Shown here: in pieces, positions 55,359 through 62,897 of the stretch
Numbering within the stretch: position 1 is the first letter of the stretch
Layout of the letters: the number at the start of each line of letters is the position of its first letter
DNA from: Lachnospiraceae bacterium
GTDB lineage: Bacteria > Bacillota > Clostridia > Lachnospirales > Lachnospiraceae
Length of the DNA: 64,000 nucleotides
NCBI GenBank assembly: GCA_900768755.1
Contig: CAAGDV010000036.1
Coordinates: forward strand, 69,009 to 133,008
Direction: 5' to 3'
The notes under the pieces: generated by a model
What the model was told of the DNA's origin: nothing
Databases searched by the model: none
Seen by the model: only the letters and a program-made list of their open reading frames with translations
Made by a program: the position numbers and the translations under genes

Positions 55359-55589
55359 TTAGTGGATGAGCGCGATGAGGATAATAATCCAAATCCAGCT
55401 GCATCCGCATCCGTCGTTGCATCCGCATCCGCTTCCGCCGCCACCGAAGAATGAACCTCCGAATACGCCGCTGTCGCCGCCGCAAATGCAAGAAAGGATA
55501 AGAACCCACAGAAGTATGTTGCATCCGTTGTTGCATGAGTCAGGCATGCTGCATCCGCATCCGCATCCTGTTGCTGCTAAATCACTCAT
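55359..55589 (-). CDS. Cys/Gly-rich small membrane protein (HCB protein 13-like)
   Basis: A 76-residue protein with about 13 Cys and many Gly. Order: CGCGC cluster (9-13), a hydrophobic helix (about 25-36), a Gly-rich middle (GGSFFGGGGSG), a second CGC cluster (about 54-62) and a hydrophobic C-terminus (IWIIILIALIH). Similar short proteins in clostridia carry the label chorion-class high-cysteine HCB protein 13, which says nothing of function. A GGAGGG site precedes ATG 55589 and a terminator follows, so it is monocistronic. Metal binding or a structural envelope role is possible. Confidence 0.8.
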   Translation of the reverse strand: MSDLAATGCGCGCSMPDSCNNGCNILLWVLILSCICGGDSGVFGGSFFGGGGSGCGCNDGCGCSWIWIIILIALIH

Positions 55590-55663
55590 TGTATTCCCTC
55601 CAAGGAATTGAATTTACAATATAGAAATATGCGCCTCAGTTTGTCTTGTTTACGGATTTTCTG

Positions 55664-55691
55664 TTGATTTTAAAAAATAATGTGTTATCAT
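55664..55691 (+). promoter_or_regulatory. Promoter of icd
   Basis: -35 TTGATT (55664-55669) and -10 TATCAT (55686-55691) with a 16-base spacer. Confidence 0.6.
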
Positions 55692-55724
55692 ATAGAATGA
55701 GTAAAAAAGTGGAGGATTGTACCT

Positions 55725-56930
55725 ATGGAACGAATTAGAATGACTACACCGCTCGTCGAGATGGATGGCGATGAGATGACCAGAGTTCTCTGGCAGGCCA
55801 TAAAAGACGAGTTAATATTACCTTTTGTTGATCTTAAAACTGAATATTACGACTTGGGACTTGTAAAGAGAAATGAAACAGGCGATCAGGTGACGGTCGA
55901 TTCGGCCAATGCCACCTTAAAATACGGCGTTGCCGTAAAGTGTGCAACAATCACCCCGAATGCGGCGAGAGTTAAGGAGTATAACCTTAAGGAGATGTAT
56001 AAGAGCCCGAACGGAACAATACGTGCGATTCTTGACGGAACGGTTTTTCGCGCGCCGATTATCGTTAAGGGTATCGAACCTCTTGTCAAGAACTGGAAGA
56101 AACCGATAACAATCGCGAGACACGCTTACGGCGATATATACAAGAACGTTGAGATAAAGGTTCCTTCGGCAGGCAAAGCAGAGCTTGTGTTTACCGATTC
56201 GGACAATAATGAAATAAGAGAGACCATTCATAATTTTACCGGCCCCGGAATAATTCAGGGCGTGCACAATACTAACAAGTCTATCAGCAGTTTTGCAAGA
56301 AGCTGTTTTAACTATGCGCTGGACATGAAGCAGGATTTGTGGTTTGCATCAAAGGATACTATTTCCAAAAAATATGACCATACTTTTAAAGATATCTTTC
56401 AGGAAATCTTTGATAACGAATATGCAGATAAATTTAAGGCTGCCGGCATAGAATATTTTTACACACTCATCGATGATGCGGTTGCGAGGGTTATGAAGTC
56501 CGAGGGCGGATATATCTGGGCATGCAAAAACTATGACGGCGATGTTATGAGCGACATGGTTGCCACAGCATTCGGTTCGCTCGCAATGATGACTTCCGTT
56601 CTGGTATCCCCGGAGGGAGTGTATGAGTATGAGGCGGCTCACGGAACGGTGCAGAGACATTACTATAAGCACCTTGCCGGCGAGGAGACTTCCACCAACT
56701 CCGTTGCAACTATTTTTGCATGGACGGGAGCCCTCAGAAAAAGAGGAGAGCTTGACAAAAACAGTGAGCTGATGGCTTTCGCCGACAGACTCGAGAAAGC
56801 ATGTATTGACACGATTGAGGGCGGCGAGATGACAAAGGATCTGGCAATCATCACCACAATCGAGAATCCAAAGGTGCTTAACAGTTTTGATTTTATCAAG
56901 GCGATAAGAAACAAAATGGAGGGATGCTGA
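55725..56930 (+). CDS. icd: NADP-dependent isocitrate dehydrogenase
   Basis: A 401-residue enzyme oxidising isocitrate to 2-oxoglutarate. It begins RIRMTTPLVEMDGDEMTRVLWQ and has the SPNGTIR and APIIVKGI segments, so it belongs to the homodimeric, eukaryote-like (type II) NADP-IDH group rather than the E. coli Icd type. The Asp residues that bind the metal (DDAVARVMKSEGGYIWACKNYDGDVMSD region) are present. It supplies 2-oxoglutarate for Glu synthesis. The stop overlaps the carbamate kinase start by one base. Confidence 0.95.
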   Translation: MERIRMTTPLVEMDGDEMTRVLWQAIKDELILPFVDLKTEYYDLGLVKRNETGDQVTVDSANATLKYGVAVKCATITPNAARVKEYNLKEMYKSPNGTIRAILDGTVFRAPIIVKGIEPLVKNWKKPITIARHAYGDIYKNVEIKVPSAGKAELVFTDSDNNEIRETIHNFTGPGIIQGVHNTNKSISSFARSCFNYALDMKQDLWFASKDTISKKYDHTFKDIFQEIFDNEYADKFKAAGIEYFYTLIDDAVARVMKSEGGYIWACKNYDGDVMSDMVATAFGSLAMMTSVLVSPEGVYEYEAAHGTVQRHYYKHLAGEETSTNSVATIFAWTGALRKRGELDKNSELMAFADRLEKACIDTIEGGEMTKDLAIITTIENPKVLNSFDFIKAIRNKMEGC

Positions 56931-57862
56931 TGAGCAATAAAAGAATAGTTGTTGCGTTGGGAAGAAATGCCTTCGGTGAGACATTCCCGGAGCAGCAGAA
57001 TAATGTCAAAAAAGCTGCAAAGGCGATTGCGGACATCGTTGAGGAGCGGTATGATGTTGTGATTACACACAGCAACGGCCCTCAGGTGGGAATGATACAG
57101 ACTGCAATGACCGAGTTTGCAAGGCTCGATTCCAGATATACCGTGGCACCGATGTCTCTTTGCGGTGCAATGAGCCAGGGGTATATCGGATATGACCTGC
57201 AGAACGCCATAAGGACAGAGCTTCTTAACCGCGGAATATACAGAACGGTATCAACAATCATCACCCAGGTTAAGGTGGACCCTTTTGACCGTGCATTCTC
57301 CAACCCCACAAAGGTAATCGGACGATACATGACCGAGGAGGAGGCAATGGCAGAGGAAGAGAAGGGCAATTATGTTGTCAAGGAGGAAAAGGGCTACAGA
57401 AGAATAATTGCCGCACCAAAGCCGCAGGATATTTATGAGATTGATGCCGTAAGAACACTTATGGAGGCGGGACAGATTGTTATCGCAGCCGGTGGCGGCG
57501 GAATACCCGTGCTTGAGCAGCGTACCAGGCTCAAAGGCGCCAGCGCCATAATTGAGAAGGATTACACTGCGGCAAGAATTGCAGAACTTCTGGATGCCGA
57601 CATTCTTCTTTTCCTCACGGGAACGGATAAGCTGGTTGTCAACGAGGGAACTGACGAAGCTGCGGAGATTACAACAATTAAAGCATCAGAACTTAAAAAA
57701 TATGTTAATGAAGACAATCTTGAGGCGATAACAACAATGCCAAAGGTTGACGCTGCAGTGGAGTTTGTGCTTGCGGGCGAGGGAAGAAAAGCAATTATTG
57801 CCGGACTTTGGAGCGCCAAAGATGCACTCTGCGGCAAATGCGGAACCACAATTGTTTCGTAG
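56930..57862 (+). CDS. arcC: Carbamate kinase
   Basis: A 310-residue amino-acid-kinase fold enzyme that makes ATP from carbamoyl phosphate. GRNAFGE near the start, HSNGPQVG (about 48-55), the central VAAGGGGIPV type loop (AAGGGGIPV, about 187-195) and ITTMPKVDAA near the end are typical. ATG 56930 follows GGAGGG by 6 bases and overlaps the icd stop. No arginine deiminase or ornithine carbamoyltransferase genes are beside it, so the source of carbamoyl phosphate (arginine, agmatine or purine breakdown) is not shown. Confidence 0.94.
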   Translation: MSNKRIVVALGRNAFGETFPEQQNNVKKAAKAIADIVEERYDVVITHSNGPQVGMIQTAMTEFARLDSRYTVAPMSLCGAMSQGYIGYDLQNAIRTELLNRGIYRTVSTIITQVKVDPFDRAFSNPTKVIGRYMTEEEAMAEEEKGNYVVKEEKGYRRIIAAPKPQDIYEIDAVRTLMEAGQIVIAAGGGGIPVLEQRTRLKGASAIIEKDYTAARIAELLDADILLFLTGTDKLVVNEGTDEAAEITTIKASELKKYVNEDNLEAITTMPKVDAAVEFVLAGEGRKAIIAGLWSAKDALCGKCGTTIVS

Positions 57863-57889
57863 ATATGATATGGAAGAAGGATGATTAAA

Positions 57890-59107
57890 ATGACAAAAGT
57901 AACTATTATCTCCGGATTTTTGGGAGCCGGAAAGACAACATTCATCAAGAAGCTTCTTAAGGATGTGTATTCAGGGCAGAAGATAGTACTCATCGAGAAT
58001 GAATTTGGTGAAATCGGTATTGACGGCGGTTTTTTGAAGGAAGCCGGAATTACAATCAATGAGATGAATTCGGGCTGTATCTGCTGCTCTCTTGTCGGAG
58101 ATTTTGCCGAGGCATTAAAGAAGGTCAAAAAAGAATACGACCCGGATATGATTATAATTGAGCCGTCGGGCGTGGGAAAGCTTTCCGATGTCATTGCTGC
58201 CGTTGAGAATGTAAAAGATGAAGTCGGACTTGAACTTGCCAATTTTATTACGGTGTGTGATGCAACCAAATGTAAGATGTATATCAAGAATTTTGGTGAA
58301 TTCTACAATAATCAGGTTGAGCACGCTTCAACGATAGTACTCAGCAGAACCCAGAATATGGATGAGCAGAAGCTCATGGACTGCGTCGCACTCATAAAGG
58401 AGCATAATGATAAAGCAGCCATAGTCACAACTCCGTGGGATGAACTTAGCGGAGAGCAGATTGTATCTGCCATGAAGAATTCTTCACTTGTGGATGAACT
58501 GCTTGAGACAATAGAACATGAACATCATCACGATGACGACGATGACGAATGCTGCCACGGACACCATCACGATGATGACGATGACGAATGCTGTCACGGA
58601 CACCATCATCACCACCACGATGATGACGATGATGACGATGATGACGAGTGCTGCCACAGACACCATCATCACCACCACGATGATGACGATGATGACGAGT
58701 GCTGCCACGGACACCATCATCACCACGATGACGACGATGACGATGATGATGAGCACGAACACCACCATCATCACGATGATGAGGAAGGTGAATGCTCATG
58801 CGGACACCATCATCACCACCATCATCATGCGGATGACGTGTTTAACAGCTGGGGAGTCGAGACTCCGCACAAATACGACCGTGACGAGATAGAGGCAATT
58901 CTTAAGAGACTTGTTATGTCCGAGGAGTTCGGCGTTATTTTGAGGGCAAAGGGCATGGTTCCGGCAAAAGACGGAACCTGGATATATTTTGATGCAGTGC
59001 CCGGTGAGTACGAACTCAGGGAGGGCGCACCGGAATATACCGGCAAGCTCTGCGTTATCGGAACGGATGTGTGCGAGCACAGCATGAAAGAACTTTTTGG
59101 ACTGTAA
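57890..59107 (+). CDS. COG0523 (CobW-like) GTPase with a large His/Asp/Cys-rich insert
   Basis: A 405-residue metallochaperone-type GTPase. G1 is GFLGAGKTT (about 8-16) and the metal-binding CICC (CxCC) is at residues 63-66. Residues about 209-316 are an insert with about 42 His, 10 Cys and over 30 Asp, built from four ECCH repeats alternating with Asp runs and His runs. The CobW C-terminal domain follows (about 318-405). Such proteins deliver zinc, cobalt or nickel; the insert would bind many ions and could store as well as deliver metal. ATG 57890 is favoured over 57881 because AAGG then has proper spacing. It starts 27 bases after arcC, and a second GTPase of the family follows after 13 bases. 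Confidence 0.93.
   Translation: MTKVTIISGFLGAGKTTFIKKLLKDVYSGQKIVLIENEFGEIGIDGGFLKEAGITINEMNSGCICCSLVGDFAEALKKVKKEYDPDMIIIEPSGVGKLSDVIAAVENVKDEVGLELANFITVCDATKCKMYIKNFGEFYNNQVEHASTIVLSRTQNMDEQKLMDCVALIKEHNDKAAIVTTPWDELSGEQIVSAMKNSSLVDELLETIEHEHHHDDDDDECCHGHHHDDDDDECCHGHHHHHHDDDDDDDDDECCHRHHHHHHDDDDDDECCHGHHHHHDDDDDDDDEHEHHHHHDDEEGECSCGHHHHHHHHADDVFNSWGVETPHKYDRDEIEAILKRLVMSEEFGVILRAKGMVPAKDGTWIYFDAVPGEYELREGAPEYTGKLCVIGTDVCEHSMKELFGL
58514..58838 (+). repeat. Trinucleotide-rich repeat coding the metal-binding insert
   Basis: GAT/GAC and CAT/CAC codon runs alternate with a repeated unit coding GluCysCysHis-Gly/Arg-His, present four times. Mixed synonymous codons mean that the repeat is conserved at the protein level rather than being a recent perfect expansion. 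Its low complexity creates long false open frames on both strands. Confidence 0.9.
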
Positions 59108-59120
59108 TTGGGAGAGAAAG

Positions 59121-60074
59121 ATGGAAGTACCTGTTTTTATAATTATGGGATTCCTGGAGAGCGGAAAAACCTCTTTTATTAAGGACACACTTAACAGTGA
59201 GGATTTTAATGACGGTGGTCGGAGTCTTGTTATCGCGTGTGAAGAGGGCGTTGAAGAATACGACGAAGCCGAGATGAAGGAGCTTAACACCACGGTGGTT
59301 ACGGTGGACAGCCCGTTGGAACTTACAAAAGATTTTTATATTCATGCATGCGGTGTCAGCAAGGCGGAGAGGGTTTTTGTCGAGCTTAACGGTATGTGGA
59401 AGACCGAGGAATTTATCAATACACTTCCGAAATTTATGGAGGTCGCACAGATTATTACGCTTGTCAATGCAGAGACCTATGATATGTATCTCGCCAATAT
59501 GCGCCAGGTTATGATGGAACAGTATAAAATGGCGGAGATGGTCATTTTCAACAGATGCGTGGCATCATCTGACAGGGCTTCGTACAGGCGGAGCGTTAAG
59601 GCGGTTAACGGAAGGGCGCAGGTGTATTTTGAGTCCAGTGACGGAAGCTCCAATGAGGTTAACGAGATACTTCCTTTTGACCTTTCAAAGCCTGAGATAG
59701 TAATCGCCGACGAAGATTTTGGACTTTGGTATATGGACGCGATGGATAATCCCGAAAAATACGACGGGAAAACAATAAAGACAAAAGTGGTCGTATACAA
59801 ACCTAAGCAGTACGCAAAAAAAGGCATGTTTGCACCGGGAAGATTTGCCATGACCTGCTGCGCTGACGATATAAGATTTATCGGCTTCAAATGTATATGC
59901 AATTCCGATACGCAGAGACAGCTTGATGATTTTGTTGACAGGGATTTTATTAATCTTACCGCAAAGGTAAAAGTTGAATTCTGCAAGGAATACAAGGCAC
60001 CGGGCGTTGTTTTGTACGCAACGGACATTGCACCGGCGGATAAACCGCAGGATGAACTTGTATATTTCAACTAA
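59121..60074 (+). CDS. COG0523-like GTPase fused to a DUF1980-like C-terminus
   Basis: A 317-residue protein. The first 190 residues form a CobW-type G domain with a P-loop GFLESGKTS (about 9-17), but the CxCC motif is missing and the G4 region reads FNRC rather than NKxD. Residues about 210-317 resemble the C-terminal domain of the DUF1980/TIGR03943 family (YcgQ of B. subtilis): YDGKTIKTKVVVY, then GRFAMTCCADDIRFIGFKC. In YcgQ-YcgR systems this domain is tied to a metal-associated permease. Start at ATG 59121 after GGGAGAG. The pairing with the His-rich GTPase suggests a shared metal-handling job. The fusion reading is from motif memory and should be tested. Confidence 0.8.
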   Translation: MEVPVFIIMGFLESGKTSFIKDTLNSEDFNDGGRSLVIACEEGVEEYDEAEMKELNTTVVTVDSPLELTKDFYIHACGVSKAERVFVELNGMWKTEEFINTLPKFMEVAQIITLVNAETYDMYLANMRQVMMEQYKMAEMVIFNRCVASSDRASYRRSVKAVNGRAQVYFESSDGSSNEVNEILPFDLSKPEIVIADEDFGLWYMDAMDNPEKYDGKTIKTKVVVYKPKQYAKKGMFAPGRFAMTCCADDIRFIGFKCICNSDTQRQLDDFVDRDFINLTAKVKVEFCKEYKAPGVVLYATDIAPADKPQDELVYFN

Positions 60075-60108
60075 CGGTTATCGATAATTTATATAAGAGG
60101 AGAATATA

Positions 60109-61869
60109 ATGAAAATTTTTAAGAGAGTATTATGTGTTGTACTTGCTGCGGCACTGTCGATGTCAGTCACAGCCTGCAGCCTCTTTGGCAAAAAAGCAAA
60201 ACTGCCGTTTGATGAGTTCTGTGAAAACTTTTTTGTTGATTCGGTATCAGACCCGCTTAACGCGCATTTTACCATAAGCGATGAGAAGACCTACGGAATA
60301 ACCTTTGACAAAGACGATTATAACCTCGGCAACTTTGATCTTGACGAGGCTACGGCGAGCTATAAGTCAATGCGGGAAAGCTACAATGAGTTGTGTGCAT
60401 ACGATTATGATAAGCTTAATGAGAACCAGAAGGTGACATATACCTGCCTTAAGGCATATCTGGAAATACAGCTTGCGTATGAGGGCAGCGATATCATATG
60501 CAATGTTTTCGCACCGAATTCTGGTATTTTTGCCAACCTTTCAACTAATTTTGTTGAGTATGTGTTCTATGACAAAGACGATGTTGACGAGTATCTTATT
60601 CTCCTTGAGGATGTTAAAAGATTTGCCAATGAATCGTTTGCATTCGCAAGACTACAGTCTGACAAGGGATATTTTATGGCAGACAACACTGTAAACAGTG
60701 CAATAAAGGTATGCCGGGACTATCTTGATGCCGAGGTTGACCCGTATATTGCTACCTTTGAGGCAAAGATTAATGCGATGGATTTGACCGATGACGAGAA
60801 ACATGAATATATCGAGAAGAACCGTAAAATCGTCGAGGAGAACGTAAGACCTTCATATGAGAAGGCAATTGATGTTCTGGAGGAACTCAAAGGAACAGCA
60901 AAGAACAACGGCGGACTGGCAGGTTTCGGAAAAGAAGGCAAAAAATATTATGAGGCCATTGTGATGGACAAAACAAGTTCGTCGATGACACCTGATGAGG
61001 TTGCTGATTATCTTGATGAGAAGCTCACAGAGACAATCACTGAACTCGGGCTCATTCAAAGCACCAATCCGAATGCGATTTCGGAGTGGAGTGAATACGA
61101 GCCTGACGAGAGAACTCCAAAGGAAGTTCTGGAATTTATTTTGTCAAATATGTCAAAGGATTTTCCAAAGCCGGCAACAGAAAAATTCAGCATAGAGTAT
61201 CAGCTCCCCGCATGTGAAATTGAGGGAACACTTGCATATTATGTTACTGCGCGTATTGATGATATTTCGGTTAACAATATCAAAGTCAACGGCAGTGCCG
61301 TAAAAGACGATGCATTGCAGCTTTACACAACAATGGCGCATGAGGGATATCCGGGACATCTTTATCAGTTTACCGGATTCTATGACAGCGATGCGGCCAA
61401 CGTGCGTAAGGTTCTTGATTTTATCTGTTCGACCGAAGGCTGGGCGCAGTATGTATCAAACGTTGCCGTAGATTATCTGGATGTTTCTGATGATGTAAAA
61501 CGGTTGATTTATATTGACAATATTCTTTCGTACATCATTCCGTCCAGAGTTGACATAGGTGTTAACTACGAAGGCTGGGGTCTTAAGGAGACGGGAGAGT
61601 ATCTTTCCAATGTATACAATATCAGCGATGATTACGAAAACGACCCCACTGTTACCTACTTCTACGATTTTGTCGTGTCTGAGCCGGGACTTCTTCTTCC
61701 GTACACGATAGGCGAGCTCAAAATGAACGATTTGAGAGACAAGGCAGAACTTGAGCTTTCGGACCGATTCGATGCTCTTGAGTATCATACGTTCATCATG
61801 GAGTGCGGAATTGCTCCTATTGCGTATTATGAGGACGCACTCTCAGACTGGATTGACAGCAAGAAATAA
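60109..61869 (+). CDS. DUF885-family lipoprotein, putative metallopeptidase
   Basis: A 586-residue secreted protein. The N-terminus has a lipoprotein signal with lipobox SVTACS (Cys about residue 23), so it should be anchored to the outer face of the membrane by Lgt. The family's HEGYPGH zinc motif is at 411-417 with a downstream EGWAQY (about 444-449) that may give the third ligand. It is preceded by AGGAGA and begins 34 bases after the GTPase gene, so it may belong to the same transcript. Substrates of DUF885 proteins are poorly known. Its last 27 bases overlap the 3' end of the opposite-strand subtilase gene. Confidence 0.92.
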   Translation: MKIFKRVLCVVLAAALSMSVTACSLFGKKAKLPFDEFCENFFVDSVSDPLNAHFTISDEKTYGITFDKDDYNLGNFDLDEATASYKSMRESYNELCAYDYDKLNENQKVTYTCLKAYLEIQLAYEGSDIICNVFAPNSGIFANLSTNFVEYVFYDKDDVDEYLILLEDVKRFANESFAFARLQSDKGYFMADNTVNSAIKVCRDYLDAEVDPYIATFEAKINAMDLTDDEKHEYIEKNRKIVEENVRPSYEKAIDVLEELKGTAKNNGGLAGFGKEGKKYYEAIVMDKTSSSMTPDEVADYLDEKLTETITELGLIQSTNPNAISEWSEYEPDERTPKEVLEFILSNMSKDFPKPATEKFSIEYQLPACEIEGTLAYYVTARIDDISVNNIKVNGSAVKDDALQLYTTMAHEGYPGHLYQFTGFYDSDAANVRKVLDFICSTEGWAQYVSNVAVDYLDVSDDVKRLIYIDNILSYIIPSRVDIGVNYEGWGLKETGEYLSNVYNISDDYENDPTVTYFYDFVVSEPGLLLPYTIGELKMNDLRDKAELELSDRFDALEYHTFIMECGIAPIAYYEDALSDWIDSKK

Positions 61870-62775
61870 AAGCTTTGTAAGATTAATAAAACCGCAGCCC
61901 TGCGTGTAACGGTCAAGGCCGATATCAGAGGAGGAATTGCATAATATACGCTTAAACTCCTCGTTGCTAAGTGCAGGGTTGGCACATAAAGTCAAAGCGG
62001 CAGCTCCCGACACAATAGGTGTTGACATGGAGGTGCCGCTTTTTGCGGCGTATTCCCTTCCTATATTTGCGCAACTTATAATATTTCTGGCGGGAGCAAG
62101 AATGTCCGGCTTGACTACATTGCAGAAAGTCGGTCCCTTGCCCGAGTATGCGGTCTGTATTTTACCTCCCGAATCACGGTGCGGCATCGGATCGTTGCTT
62201 CCGACGGTTATCACCTTGCGGCTTATGCCGGGAACGGTGATGGTATTGTATCCGGGTCCGTTGTTCCCCGCGGAGGTCACCACTACAAGCCCCATATCCC
62301 AAAGCTCGTCAACTGCTTTTACCAAAAGACTCGATTCATCATCACAGCTTATTGATTTTGTACCTATGGAAATATTTACTATCCGTATATTGTATCTTTC
62401 GTAATTCTGTTTTATCCAGTCGATTCCCTCAATTATGTTATATGAGTATCCTGTGCCGCTTTTGTCGAGAACTTTTATCGGTATCAGACCTGCGCCGGGG
62501 GCAATTCCGGGATACGGACCGTATGCGGCTATGATTCCGCATATATGGGTCCCGTGTGAACTGTCGTCATAGGGCTTGACCTTGTTTTCAACAATATCCT
62601 TGAAAAAGACAAGGTTATTTATAAGGTCCGGATGGGGATACATTCCGGAATCAAGTACTGCAACATTGACGCCCCGTCCGTTTCCGTATATTTTGTGCAG
62701 TTTTTTGACATTCAGAATATTGTTTATGCGGTTCATGGGCCAATTTATGTGATATTTTTTAAATATTTTATTCAA
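61843..62775 (-). CDS. S8 subtilisin-family serine protease without signal peptide
   Basis: A 310-residue subtilase with the full triad: Asp42 in AVLDSG, His74 in SSHGTHICG and Ser249 in SGTSMSTP; the oxyanion Asn is in SAGNNGPG. There is no signal peptide or obvious propeptide, so it may act inside the cell like the ISP/AprX proteases. The only in-frame start giving full length is TTG 62775, with no clear ribosome site; ATG 62736 is the alternative. It is convergent with and overlaps the DUF885 gene by 27 bases. Confidence 0.92.
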   Translation of the reverse strand: MNKIFKKYHINWPMNRINNILNVKKLHKIYGNGRGVNVAVLDSGMYPHPDLINNLVFFKDIVENKVKPYDDSSHGTHICGIIAAYGPYPGIAPGAGLIPIKVLDKSGTGYSYNIIEGIDWIKQNYERYNIRIVNISIGTKSISCDDESSLLVKAVDELWDMGLVVVTSAGNNGPGYNTITVPGISRKVITVGSNDPMPHRDSGGKIQTAYSGKGPTFCNVVKPDILAPARNIISCANIGREYAAKSGTSMSTPIVSGAAALTLCANPALSNEEFKRILCNSSSDIGLDRYTQGCGFINLTKLLFLAVNPV

Positions 62776-62794
62776 AACTGGAATTTTATGTTAC

Positions 62795-62835
62795 AAAAAA
62801 ACAAAATACCCCCCTTAAAGAGGGATGAGGGGGGT
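62795..62835 (-). terminator. C6/G6 hairpin with T-tract on the minus strand
   Basis: ACCCCCC (62808-62814) pairs with GGGGGGT (62829-62835) around a 14-base loop. On the minus strand it is followed by a T-rich tract (TATTTTG then seven T, to 62794), the form of an intrinsic terminator. It lies upstream of the subtilase start, so it would stop leftward transcription before the protease or act in its leader. Confidence 0.6.
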
Positions 62836-62897
62836 TGGATGGGTTTGATACTATATACTCAACAAAGGGAAAATACATTATGTATGGAGGGAACAAA

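Noticed and set aside
58446..58892. Long open frames on both strands across the His/Asp-rich region
   Set aside because: They are shadows of the CAT/CAC and GAT/GAC codon runs in the GTPase gene. They lack ribosome sites and known motifs.
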